Shown here piece by piece: positions 42,388 to 50,664 of a stretch of 54,031 nucleotides of DNA. Below the pieces are notes generated by a model that was given only the letters and a program-made list of their open reading frames with translations, did no database searches and was not told where the DNA came from. The stretch is from contig JAGVKQ010000008.1 of the NCBI GenBank assembly GCA_020050435.1, positions 1 to 54,031 of the forward strand, in the 5' to 3' direction. The DNA is from Candidatus Caenarcanales bacterium. GTDB lineage: Bacteria > Cyanobacteriota > Vampirovibrionia > 2-02-FULL-35-15. The translations under genes were made by a program, and so were the position numbers. Numbering within the stretch: position 1 is the first letter of the stretch; every line of letters begins with the position of its first letter.

Positions 42388-43404
42388 ATGGTATTACACA
42401 TTACTTTAAGTGATCTAAAAAAAGGCAGAGATGTTCAATCTTTAGTTCAGGAAATTCAAGAATTAAAAAAAGAAAAAAATGCTGTAATCATAACTCATAT
42501 TTATCAGAGGCTTGAAGTCCAGGATATTGCTGATCAAGTAGGTGATAGTTTGGCATTATCCAGGTTTGCAGCTAAAACTGATGCAGATATTATTGTTTTT
42601 TGTGGTGTTCATTTTATGGCTGAAACGGCTAAATTGTTAAATCCTAAAAAGACTGTTCTTTTACCTGACTTACAGTCTGGATGCCCAATGGCAGATATGA
42701 TTTCAATAGATGATTTAAGGGCATTTAAGGCTGAGCATCCTGGCGCACCTGTAGTTTGCTATGTGAATTCCAGTGCAGCTGTAAAAGCTGAATCAGATGT
42801 CTGTTGTACTAGTACAAATGCAGTCCAAGTAGTTAAATCACTAGATTCAAAAGAAGTAATTTTTGTGCCAGATAAAGGATTAGGAGTCTGGGTACAGGAA
42901 CAGGTCCCAGGTAAAAAACTACATATTTACGATGGTTTTTGCCCTACTCACTATCAGATTACTCCCAAGGATGTATTTGTTATGAGAGAAAAATATCCTG
43001 ATGCAGTAGTGGTGGCTCATCCAGAATGTGATCCTGAAGTCTGGAGATTAGCTGATTTTGTAGGAAGTACATCTCAGATTTATAAGTTTGTATCCAACCA
43101 TGAAAAACAGCAATTTATTATTCTTTCTGAGCAAGGGCTTGTAGCTAGAATGCAAAGAGACATGAAACATAAAACAATCGTTACTACCTTTCCTTTACCG
43201 CTTTGTCCAAATATGAAATATCATAAGCTTGAATCCATAATTGAGGCATTAAAAAACAATAAAAATAAAATTGAAGTTGATGAAAGAATCTTTAATAAGG
43301 CTGCATCTACCATCACAAGAATGTTTGAAGTAACAGAGCCAAAAGGCTCCACAAATAGCAACTATTGGGAAGGACCAAAGACTCAGGTTAAGGTTGATCT
43401 GTAA
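42388..43404 (+). CDS. nadA: Quinolinate synthase
   Basis: 338 residues. The three cluster-ligand cysteines are in FCGVHFMAETAK (first), HPECDPEVW (second) and PLPLCPNMKYHKLE (third). Other signatures are ITHIYQRLEVQDIADQVGDS, DLQSGCPMADM, YVNSSAAVKAESD and CCTSTNA. The [4Fe-4S] enzyme condenses iminoaspartate with DHAP in the cytoplasm. TTGACA and TATAAT lie upstream but only 8 nt apart, so the promoter is unclear. It completes the nadC-nadB-nadA set. Confidence 0.96.
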   Translation: MVLHITLSDLKKGRDVQSLVQEIQELKKEKNAVIITHIYQRLEVQDIADQVGDSLALSRFAAKTDADIIVFCGVHFMAETAKLLNPKKTVLLPDLQSGCPMADMISIDDLRAFKAEHPGAPVVCYVNSSAAVKAESDVCCTSTNAVQVVKSLDSKEVIFVPDKGLGVWVQEQVPGKKLHIYDGFCPTHYQITPKDVFVMREKYPDAVVVAHPECDPEVWRLADFVGSTSQIYKFVSNHEKQQFIILSEQGLVARMQRDMKHKTIVTTFPLPLCPNMKYHKLESIIEALKNNKNKIEVDERIFNKAASTITRMFEVTEPKGSTNSNYWEGPKTQVKVDL

Positions 43405-43423
43405 GTGTTAGAATATTTAAATA

Positions 43424-45553
43424 ATGAATGACAAATTGTTAGAAATATCTGCAAAAGAGTCTATTTTTTTTGAGTATGCTAGCTTGCTTTTGGAGCCAAA
43501 AATAAATAGTCAATGGCTTCAAAAAATATCTAATCTTTTAAGACAAATACTTGATGCAGATTTTTTATTGGTTACCTCTTTTATAGATTCAATCGAAGTT
43601 ATTTCACAGAGCCCAAACTATAGAAACGGTTCAACCCCATTTTCATTAAAAAAATTTGATACTAATATAGATAAACCTACTTTTATTGATGATTATTATA
43701 TTTATCCTTTATCTGTTGATGGTTGTTTAGTAGTGAAATGGAATAAGAGACCTGATGAATCTACTCATAAATATTTAACTGATTGTGCAAGCTTATTGAA
43801 TTCCTCTTTGAAAAATAGAACTAATGTCATTGCTCTTGATAGAAAAAACACTTACAAAGAAAGTCTTTTTCTGATACAAAATATAATTTCTGAATCTTTA
43901 GAGCTGAAAGATCAATTGATAGATGTTTCAAAAGAAATCTCGCAGATGCTTCAAGTAAGTCGATGTCAGATAAAACTATTTGTAAATGATGACATTCTTT
44001 CAAAGACTTCTCCTGAGTATGATTTGACATTGAGTACTGAGTTTGTGATGGAAGGATTTTTGGAATCATTATCGATAGTTCCTACTTTTGAGAATGACTG
44101 GATTCTTAGAATTGGTAAAGTGAATAATGATAAAAACTTAATACTGACTGATATTAAATCAGAAAACGAATTAGATAACCTTTTATCTATAAAGTCCTAT
44201 ATTGGTTTGCCTATTACTTATAAAGGTAGTGCTGTAGGAGTGTTATCTCTACATCAATGTAGCTATTCAAGAGTCTGGAGCTCAGAGGAAAAGGAATACT
44301 TAAAGCAAATCTCAGTATTGCTTGGTATTTTAGTAGGTAAAGAGAATGAAATTAAAAAATCCAATGTGAAAATGAAAAGTGTTGAATTGGTTAGTGTCTT
44401 AAGCTCTGATGAATTTTTAAGAGAACTTGGACACTTACAAGTAGAAAGTAATATTAAATCAACTCCTTTTAGCTTGATAATGATAGATATTGAAAAGTTG
44501 AAAGATATTAATTTAAGTATGGGATTTGTTGCTGGAAACCTTGTCTTATCGCAGACCGTAAGATATTTAAATAGGTTTTATGGAGATAAGTATAAAATTG
44601 CACGATATAACAGTGATGAGTTTGTTGTTTTACTTTCTGGTGTAAATCAAGCAGATGCTAGGCTTGAGGCTGAGAAATTAAAAATAGAACTTAGCAACTT
44701 TCTAGTCCTTGGAGTCGGAACTGTTGAATATAACTTTTCATTTGTTACTTACCCTATGCATTCAGAATCTATTGCAGATTTGCTTGGAATCCTTGAGCAA
44801 GGAATGATGCTTTCTAAATCACGTGGGACCTTTCAAGTCACTGGCTTTGATGAGATTCAAGGACAGTCAAAAGACAGATGGCATAAGTTGGTTTCATCAG
44901 CGATCCCAGAAATAATTTTAAAAAAATCAAGTTTGAAAACTGGTCCTGAAGTTCTAGAAAGCATTAATGAACATTTGAGTAAGCAGAAGAATATTTATAA
45001 TGCTGATATCTTAGATTCTGTTCAAAGCTTAGCTTTAGCGCTAGATGCAAAGGACTCTTATACTGAAGGTCATAGTAAAAGAGTTTCTGAATATGCTTAT
45101 TTCTTAGCTAAAGAGTTAGACCTTGGACTTCAAGAAATTGAGTGGGTGCGCTTAGCTGCTGCTATGCATGACATTGGAAAAATTGGTATTCCTGAAAGCA
45201 TCTTATGTAAGCCATCTAAATTAACTACTGAAGAATATGAAATAATGAAAAAACATCCAGCTATTGGTGCTAGGATTTTAAAGCCTATTAAACCTTTAGA
45301 AGAAGTCGCTACTCTTGTTTTATATCATCATGAGTATTGGGATGGTTTAGGCTATCCTCATGGTTTAAAAGGTGAAGATATACCAGTCGGTGCACGTATT
45401 GTAAGCATAGTAGATGCCTACCAAGCAATGACTAGCAATAGACCTTACAGATCTACTTTATCCCAGGAAGAAGCGGTTAAACGTCTTCGCCAAGGTGCAG
45501 AAAAACAGTGGGATCCTAACCTGATAGAGCGGTTTATTAGTATCATTGCATGA
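43424..45553 (+). CDS. GAF-GGDEF(degenerate)-HD-GYP c-di-GMP phosphodiesterase
   Basis: 709 residues without membrane segments. An N-terminal part (about 1-130) of unclear fold is followed by a GAF domain (about 155-305; IGLPITYKGSAVGVLSLHQ) and a GGDEF-like domain (about 330-460) whose signature reads YNSDEF, so cyclase activity is probably lost. The C-terminal HD-GYP domain (about 530-709) is complete, with MHDIGKIGIPE, HHEYWDGLGYPHG and IVDAYQAMTSNRPYR. It should hydrolyse c-di-GMP in the cytoplasm, sensing a ligand through GAF and perhaps GTP through the dead GGDEF. It follows nadA by 19 nt in the run that begins with pilB/gspE, suiting surface-motility control. Confidence 0.92.
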   Translation: MNDKLLEISAKESIFFEYASLLLEPKINSQWLQKISNLLRQILDADFLLVTSFIDSIEVISQSPNYRNGSTPFSLKKFDTNIDKPTFIDDYYIYPLSVDGCLVVKWNKRPDESTHKYLTDCASLLNSSLKNRTNVIALDRKNTYKESLFLIQNIISESLELKDQLIDVSKEISQMLQVSRCQIKLFVNDDILSKTSPEYDLTLSTEFVMEGFLESLSIVPTFENDWILRIGKVNNDKNLILTDIKSENELDNLLSIKSYIGLPITYKGSAVGVLSLHQCSYSRVWSSEEKEYLKQISVLLGILVGKENEIKKSNVKMKSVELVSVLSSDEFLRELGHLQVESNIKSTPFSLIMIDIEKLKDINLSMGFVAGNLVLSQTVRYLNRFYGDKYKIARYNSDEFVVLLSGVNQADARLEAEKLKIELSNFLVLGVGTVEYNFSFVTYPMHSESIADLLGILEQGMMLSKSRGTFQVTGFDEIQGQSKDRWHKLVSSAIPEIILKKSSLKTGPEVLESINEHLSKQKNIYNADILDSVQSLALALDAKDSYTEGHSKRVSEYAYFLAKELDLGLQEIEWVRLAAAMHDIGKIGIPESILCKPSKLTTEEYEIMKKHPAIGARILKPIKPLEEVATLVLYHHEYWDGLGYPHGLKGEDIPVGARIVSIVDAYQAMTSNRPYRSTLSQEEAVKRLRQGAEKQWDPNLIERFISIIA

Positions 45554-45566
45554 TTGATTTTAAAAA

Positions 45567-46613
45567 ATGCTTAACAAAGATCATAAAGTTATCATATATG
45601 CACAAGACCATTTCGGTGGTGAAAATGCAAAGACTGGAATAGGTTTTATTCGTTATGGATTAGCTACTACTGTCGGAATAGTTGATAGAAAGTCAGCTGG
45701 TAAAAAAGCTAATGATATTTATAATGATTTATATCCTGTTCCTATATATGAATCTATAGAGTCAGCTAAGAAAAGTCATCCTGAAGCTAATGTCTTATTA
45801 ATTGGAATAGCTATGAGTGGTGGTACTTTTCCATTAGAGTGGATTCCTGATATAAAAAAAGCGATTTCTTTAAAAATAAATATAGTAAATGGTTTACATG
45901 ATTTTCTTTGTGATATTCCTGAGGTGAAGAATTTGGCAAGTGAAAAAAATGTTTTTATATGGGATGTTAGAAAGTCCACAAGAAAATTTGAAATAGCAAA
46001 TGCAAGGATTTTGGATTATCCAAAAACAGATGTAATTCTTACAGTGGGTACAGATGGTGCTATAGGTAAGATGACGGTTTCTCTTGAGTTGACTAAATCG
46101 GCTAAGACAATGGGTAAAAAAGCTAAGTTTATTGCTACTGGTCAAACAGGAATGATGATCTCTGGTGAAGGTATTCCATTGGATGCATTAGTAGCAGACT
46201 TCATGGCTGGTGCAGTAGAGGAAGAAGTAGTAAATGCAGCTAAAGAGAACAATGAGATTTTATTTGTAGAGGGACAGGGTTCTATCCTGCATCCTGGCTG
46301 GTCTGGAGTAACCTTATCTTTAATTCATGGAGCATTACCTAATAAGCTAATTCTATGTCATAGAGCTAAACGTGAATTTATAAGGAATACAAAGGTTAAG
46401 ATAGAGTCGTTAAGACAATTTATTAAAGTTTATGAAGAAATTTCATTGCCTCTTAGAAAAGCAAAAGTACTTGGTGTAGGATTAAATACCTTTGGTCTTA
46501 CAGAATCTGAAGCAAAACTTGAAATTAAAAATGCAGAAGATGAAACAGGTTTACCTGCAGATGATGTAATTAGGTTTGGTGGGGAGAAACTTTTAAAAGC
46601 ATGCCTAAGTTAA
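45567..46613 (+). CDS. dgcN: DUF1611-family protein, DgcN-like D-glutamate N-acetyltransferase
   Basis: 348 residues. The N-terminal Rossmann-like half (about 1-150) has DHFGGENAKTGIGFIRYG and IVDRKSAGKKAND. The C-terminal P-loop half has VGTDGAIGKMTVSLELTK, ATGQTGMMISGEGIPLDA and EGQGSILHPGWSGVTLSLIH. DUF1611 enzymes are known to pair with enolase-superfamily racemases in D-glutamate catabolism (DgcN acetylates D-Glu, DgcA racemises the product). Here the next gene is exactly such a racemase, overlapping by 13 nt. The pathway assignment is inference from that pairing. Confidence 0.8.
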   Translation: MLNKDHKVIIYAQDHFGGENAKTGIGFIRYGLATTVGIVDRKSAGKKANDIYNDLYPVPIYESIESAKKSHPEANVLLIGIAMSGGTFPLEWIPDIKKAISLKINIVNGLHDFLCDIPEVKNLASEKNVFIWDVRKSTRKFEIANARILDYPKTDVILTVGTDGAIGKMTVSLELTKSAKTMGKKAKFIATGQTGMMISGEGIPLDALVADFMAGAVEEEVVNAAKENNEILFVEGQGSILHPGWSGVTLSLIHGALPNKLILCHRAKREFIRNTKVKIESLRQFIKVYEEISLPLRKAKVLGVGLNTFGLTESEAKLEIKNAEDETGLPADDVIRFGGEKLLKACLS

Positions 46614-47692
46614 ATCTAAGTGCCAGACCACTTAACTTGAAATTAAAGTATCCATTTACTATTTCACGTGGATCCATGACTCAAGCTAAAAATGTTTTAG
46701 TCTCTATTCGTTTTGATGATATGGTGGCTTATGGTGAAGCTGCTCCTTCTATGTATTATGGCGAAGATCAGAGCAGTGTAATTAAGTTTATTCAGGCATT
46801 TGTAAAGCATAGACCAATAGATGACTACATCATGAATATTCAAAAATTAAGTGATGATTTAACTTCTTTTAATTTGACCCAGGGTGGATTTTCATCTTCA
46901 GCTAGGCTGGCTACGGAGATGGCATTTTGGGATTTAGTGGGAAAAATAAATAATAAGTCCCTTTATCAGTTCTTCTTTCAGGATGATCCATTTATAAAGA
47001 ATGGAAATGGTTATAAACTTCCTCAAACATCTTTTACTATTGGGCTTGATAATGTCATGGTTATTGAAGAAAAGGTTAATGATGCTCTTGCTAGAGGATA
47101 TAACATTCTAAAAATAAAACTTGGTAGAGGATATGAAGAAGATCTTCGTATTTTAGATACCATTCAGAATGTTGTAAAAGATAGAAAATGTACTTTGAGG
47201 GTGGATGCAAATGGTGGTTGGAATCTCGAAACGACAAAAAGATTCTTAGATATTCTTCCTAAATATAATGTAGAGCTTTTAGAGCAACCACTACCTAAAG
47301 GTAAATTAAATGAATTAGCTACTATTATAGAAAGCTCACCTATTCCTATTTTTGTAGATGAAGATTGTATGAGTGGAAATGATGTTGAGAAAATTGCTGG
47401 TAAAGCTCATGGTGTAAATATTAAACTTATGAAAACAGGAAGTATTATAGAAGCATTTAAAACGATAAACCTTGCTAAGTGTTATAAATTAAAAGTAATG
47501 CTGGGCTGCATGATTGAATCTTCATGTGCCATTTCAGCAGCAGTACATTTGTCTCCCATGGCTGATTATTTAGATCTGGATGGACATCTGCTTTTAGACT
47601 ATGATCCATTCTCTGGACTAATTCTTGAAAAGAATAAATTGGTTCCATCATTTGAACCTGGCTTAGGTGTTGAGTTTGCTGATTTTAATTAA
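46601..47692 (+). CDS. dgcA: Enolase-superfamily epimerase, DgcA-like (N-acetyl-D-Glu racemase / dipeptide epimerase)
   Basis: 363 residues of the muconate-lactonising/MLE subgroup. The catalytic KxK is ILKIKLGRG (about 175). Metal ligands are LRVDANGGW (Asp), ELLEQPLP (Glu) and FVDEDCMSG (Asp); the second base is the Lys in VNIKLMKTGS. The end motif GCMIESSCAISAAVHL is typical of Ala-Glu epimerases. The 13-nt overlap with dgcN supports racemisation of N-acetyl-D-glutamate; an L-Ala-D/L-Glu epimerase role in peptidoglycan recycling is the main alternative. Either way it handles D-Glu units. Confidence 0.85.
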   Translation: MPKLNLSARPLNLKLKYPFTISRGSMTQAKNVLVSIRFDDMVAYGEAAPSMYYGEDQSSVIKFIQAFVKHRPIDDYIMNIQKLSDDLTSFNLTQGGFSSSARLATEMAFWDLVGKINNKSLYQFFFQDDPFIKNGNGYKLPQTSFTIGLDNVMVIEEKVNDALARGYNILKIKLGRGYEEDLRILDTIQNVVKDRKCTLRVDANGGWNLETTKRFLDILPKYNVELLEQPLPKGKLNELATIIESSPIPIFVDEDCMSGNDVEKIAGKAHGVNIKLMKTGSIIEAFKTINLAKCYKLKVMLGCMIESSCAISAAVHLSPMADYLDLDGHLLLDYDPFSGLILEKNKLVPSFEPGLGVEFADFN

Positions 47693-47756
47693 GTAATACA
47701 CCGTATCCATCCCGTAAACACAAATATTTTTTCTTTTAGACGATGTAAAATTAATA

Positions 47757-47772
47757 TTGAATTTAAATTCAA
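47757..47772 (+). promoter_or_regulatory. Palindromic operator candidate upstream of ahpC
   Basis: TTGAATTTAAATTCAA is a 16-bp perfect palindrome about 50 nt before the ATG, overlapping TAATAT (47752-47757), a possible -10. Its A/T-rich inverted symmetry is like Fur/PerR-type boxes, but it matches no consensus exactly. Confidence 0.45.
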
Positions 47773-47820
47773 GATTAAGTGATTCTTGAAAAATAAAGAA
47801 TTAATAGAAGGAGAAAATGC

Positions 47821-48405
47821 ATGGGTACAGCAACACAAGAAAAAATATCAAATGGTGTTATTTCACATAGTAGTTCAGTAGGCAGACCATTAATTGGTCA
47901 AATGGCACCTCAGTTTAAAGCACCAGCTTATACTGAAGGACAAATTAAAGAAATTTCACTTTCAGATTATAAAGGTAAATGGGTAGTATTATTTTTCTAT
48001 CCTTTAGATTTTACTTTTGTATGCCCTACAGAAATTCTTGAATTTAATAAAAAAGCAGAAGATTTCAAGAAAATGAATGCACAGTTAATCGGTGGAAGCA
48101 TCGATAGCGTATTCTCTCATAAAGGTTGGTGTGAGCAAGGTGGTTTAGGTAAATTAAACTTCCCACTTATTTCTGACATCACAAAGAAAATCAGTTCAGA
48201 CTATGGAATGCTTCTTGAAGAAAAAGGAATTTCTTTAAGAGGAACATACATCATTGATCCAGAAGGTAAAGTAAGAGCAATTACACTTCATGACCTCCAA
48301 GTAGGTAGAAGTGTGGATGAAACACTTAGAGTACTTTCTGCTTTCCAAACTGGTGAGCTTTGCCCAGTAGGTTGGAAACCAGGTGAGAAGACGTTAGGCA
48401 AATAA
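47821..48405 (+). CDS. 2-Cys peroxiredoxin (AhpC/Prx1 type)
   Basis: 194 residues. The peroxidatic Cys is in [13 protein letters not shown] (about 67) and the resolving Cys in [12 protein letters not shown] near the C-terminus. [15 protein letters not shown] and [12 protein letters not shown] are the usual flanking stretches. An extra N-terminal 20 residues, Ser-rich, precede the core. It reduces peroxides with thioredoxin or AhpF as donor. A strong AAGGAG ribosome-binding site and a long leader suggest high expression. A palindrome ends the transcript. Confidence 0.95.
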   Translation: MGTATQEKISNGVISHSSSVGRPLIGQMAPQFKAPAYTEGQIKEISLSDYKGKWVVLFFYPLDFTFVCPTEILEFNKKAEDFKKMNAQLIGGSIDSVFSHKGWCEQGGLGKLNFPLISDITKKISSDYGMLLEEKGISLRGTYIIDPEGKVRAITLHDLQVGRSVDETLRVLSAFQTGELCPVGWKPGEKTLGK

Positions 48406-48442
48406 GCTAACGTTAAAAGTTGGTTAAAATGTGAAACAGTGG

Positions 48443-48468
48443 TAAGGGCGTATTGCAATACGCCCTTA
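48443..48468 (+). terminator. Palindromic terminator after the peroxiredoxin gene
   Basis: TAAGGGCGTATTG and CAATACGCCCTTA form a 13-bp perfect hairpin followed by TCATTTTCTTT. It starts 38 nt after the stop codon. It belongs to the family of G/C-capped palindromes listed elsewhere in this window. Confidence 0.75.
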
Positions 48469-48623
48469 TCATTTTCTTTACCCTTTTCACATTAAATGCA
48501 TTTAATATAGTCGGCTATCAAAAAGGTTAAGACGTTAACTTTATATATGTGTACAAAGTGGTGAAGATTTAAATAGAAATTAATTGGACAAAATAAGACA
48601 AAATGAATGAAAAGGGTGAAAAT

Positions 48624-49193
48624 ATGAAGGTAGAGAATATGTCACAATCTAGTGAAGAATTAGCAAATTTAAAAAATGTCAATCAAATTGACAATTCGTT
48701 TCATGCTGAGATTGGTGACTTGGAAATTACATCTGCTAAAGAAGAACATATAAATGAATTAGCTGAGCTTTGGGCAAACCTAGCTACTATACAGCGTTTG
48801 AATATGCCAGATAGATTTAGCTTTGAAGGTGAAGGGAAAAACTGGAGAGAGTTTGTAAAAAAGAAAATTGATAGAAAACAAAATCTATTTTTAGTAATTA
48901 AGAAAAAAGGTGAATATGAAGTTAGAGGATTTTTATATCTTCAATCAATAAAATTACCTATGTCAGAATTAATTTTAAAAGGGATCATTGAAGACGTTTA
49001 TATTAAACCTCAATATAGAAAACAAGGACTTGCTTCACTGCTTATGAATGCAGCTTTAGACTGGTCAAGTCAGCATAATATTAAACAAGTTGATTGTATT
49101 ACTTTTGAAAAAGCAAAAGATTTAAATGGATTTGTTAACTCCTTTTCAAGTGAATATAAGGGTGATGTAGATTTTAAACTTGTAACGATATAA
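48624..49193 (+). CDS. GNAT-family acetyltransferase
   Basis: 189 residues from the ATG at 48624, which has AAGGGTG 8 nt before it; an ATG 21 nt earlier lacks a ribosome-binding site. The acetyl-CoA motif A is IIEDVYIKPQYRKQGLASLL (about 127-146 of this reading), with the R/Q-x-x-G-x-A signature. A Ser/Asn-rich N-terminal extension (about 1-25) precedes ITSAKEEHINELAELWANL, the usual first helix. The acceptor is unknown. It lies 25 nt upstream of the NDH-2-like gene, which has its own -10. Confidence 0.8.
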   Translation: MKVENMSQSSEELANLKNVNQIDNSFHAEIGDLEITSAKEEHINELAELWANLATIQRLNMPDRFSFEGEGKNWREFVKKKIDRKQNLFLVIKKKGEYEVRGFLYLQSIKLPMSELILKGIIEDVYIKPQYRKQGLASLLMNAALDWSSQHNIKQVDCITFEKAKDLNGFVNSFSSEYKGDVDFKLVTI

Positions 49194-49205
49194 AATCCTG
49201 TACGA

Positions 49206-49211
49206 TATAAT
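49206..49211 (+). promoter_or_regulatory. -10 hexamer of the NDH-2-like gene, leaderless arrangement
   Basis: A perfect TATAAT with 6 nt (GAAGTA) to the ATG at 49218. No ribosome-binding site of the usual kind. Confidence 0.6.
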
Positions 49212-49217
49212 GAAGTA

Positions 49218-50483
49218 ATGCCAACACCTAAAATTGTGGTTATAGGAGATAGCTATTCTGCAGCAGCAGTCTTTTCAAGACTTGAAAACCTTTTGCATCA
49301 GACTAGAGAGCCTTATGACTTACTCTTTTTGACCAGTAAACCTTATTATTATTTAAGTCCATTGTTGCCTCAGTACATGGCAAATGCTTGTGGTGTTGAG
49401 GATATTTCTGAATTTACAAGAGAGTTGAATTATTTAAGACCGGGAATCTCTTATTTACAGACTGATGTTGTTAATATTGATTTCACTGCAAATAATATAA
49501 GAACCAGTAATGGGAGTATTGATTATAATTTTTTAGTTCTTGCCCCAGATCTAGATAAATGTGAAAACAAAGATGAATATGATGAAGATCTGGTCTTGAA
49601 TGTAAATTCTTTGAAAGATTTTAGAGAGTTAAGAAAAAAGATTTTAAGAAATCTTGAGCATGCTTCTTCTATTCCAAGCCAGGAAGATAGAAAGCCCTTG
49701 CTTAGTTTTTTGATTCTTGGTTCTAAAGAAAAAGATATTGAACTAGCTTTTTCAATTTCTGATTTTGTAAGATGTATGCTCAGGACGAAATATACAGATT
49801 TAAAAAAAACACTTTTAAATATTGAGCTTATAGAAGGGAAGAATAATATAGAAGCTTCTAGAGATCCGTATTTTAATGGTTATTTATTTTTTAATTTAAA
49901 TAAGAAAAATATAAAGATAAACACTAATTCAAGTTTGCCTAAAGGAAATCTAGATGCTTCTTTTGTCTTGCAAACAGCTAGTAATGAGACCTCTTCTTTT
50001 GTAGAGAAGCTTGATTTGGTGAAAGATGAAAAGTCTAGAGCCTTTGTTGATCTTTATATGAGAGCTCAGGGGAAAGAAAATGTATTTGTTATAGGTAAAT
50101 CTTCTAAGTGTCTTGATCTGGTAGAAAATGTTGAAAGGTCTGAATTGTTCTATCTTTATCAGTCTGATATCTGTGCTTCAAATATCTTATGTTCTATTAA
50201 TAATAATCCTTTAAAAACCTTAAAAATTAAATTTGATATTGATTTTCTTTCTTTAGGTTCGAGGAATGCAATTCTAGAATTTAAAAATTTCTGTTTATAT
50301 GGAATCTTTCCTTGGTTTTTATATAGACTAACTTATATATGGTATTTCATTGGATGGAAGAAAAAATTGAGAGCATTTGTTAGCTTATTTTTAAGTATTG
50401 TTGGGCTAAAAGACAGTCATATTTTTGACTCCATAGATGAGGAATCTAGTATTTCTTCAGTTGATAAGGTAGCAAGTAATTAG
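49218..50483 (+). CDS. Divergent NDH-2-like protein with degenerate nucleotide-binding motif
   Basis: 421 residues. The layout follows type II NADH dehydrogenases: an N-terminal Rossmann strand, SKPYYYLSPLLPQYMANAC, a NFLVLAPDL strand and an amphipathic C-terminal membrane-binding region (about 355-400; YGIFPWFLYRLTYIWYFIGW). However, the first FAD motif reads IVVIGDSYSAAAVF, lacking the second and third Gly of GxGxxG, and the middle NADH motif is replaced by LLSFLILGSKEKDIELAF. The FAD-binding Asp near the end is also doubtful (VFVIGKSSKCLDL). It may be an inactive homologue with a regulatory or structural role. Confidence 0.65.
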   Translation: MPTPKIVVIGDSYSAAAVFSRLENLLHQTREPYDLLFLTSKPYYYLSPLLPQYMANACGVEDISEFTRELNYLRPGISYLQTDVVNIDFTANNIRTSNGSIDYNFLVLAPDLDKCENKDEYDEDLVLNVNSLKDFRELRKKILRNLEHASSIPSQEDRKPLLSFLILGSKEKDIELAFSISDFVRCMLRTKYTDLKKTLLNIELIEGKNNIEASRDPYFNGYLFFNLNKKNIKINTNSSLPKGNLDASFVLQTASNETSSFVEKLDLVKDEKSRAFVDLYMRAQGKENVFVIGKSSKCLDLVENVERSELFYLYQSDICASNILCSINNNPLKTLKIKFDIDFLSLGSRNAILEFKNFCLYGIFPWFLYRLTYIWYFIGWKKKLRAFVSLFLSIVGLKDSHIFDSIDEESSISSVDKVASN

Positions 50484-50583
50484 GACTTGTGCTTTTTTAT
50501 TACTCACCATATACCCTTCGCTCCCTTTCCCGCCCTCCAGGCACACGTCCGCTCCGGGTATATGGTTCGCTTTTGCACAAGTC
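50484..50583. repeat. 100-bp dispersed palindromic repeat
   Basis: Outer arms GACTTGTGC/GCACAAGTC (50484-50492, 50575-50583) and inner arms ACCATATACCC/GGGTATATGGT (50506-50516, 50556-50566) surround a C-rich core. The core's right side resembles 16993-17019. It begins right after the NDH-2-like stop codon. It has no coding potential. Confidence 0.8.
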
Positions 50584-50664
50584 TAGCAACTACTATTCAT
50601 ATTTGATAAGTATTGCATTTTAATTAAAGTATACTACTACTGTTTAGAATTTAGAGGGATTAAA

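Noticed and set aside
43431-45553. Active diguanylate cyclase
   Set aside because: The GG(D/E)EF signature is YNSDEF, so catalysis by that domain is unlikely; HD-GYP is the working part.
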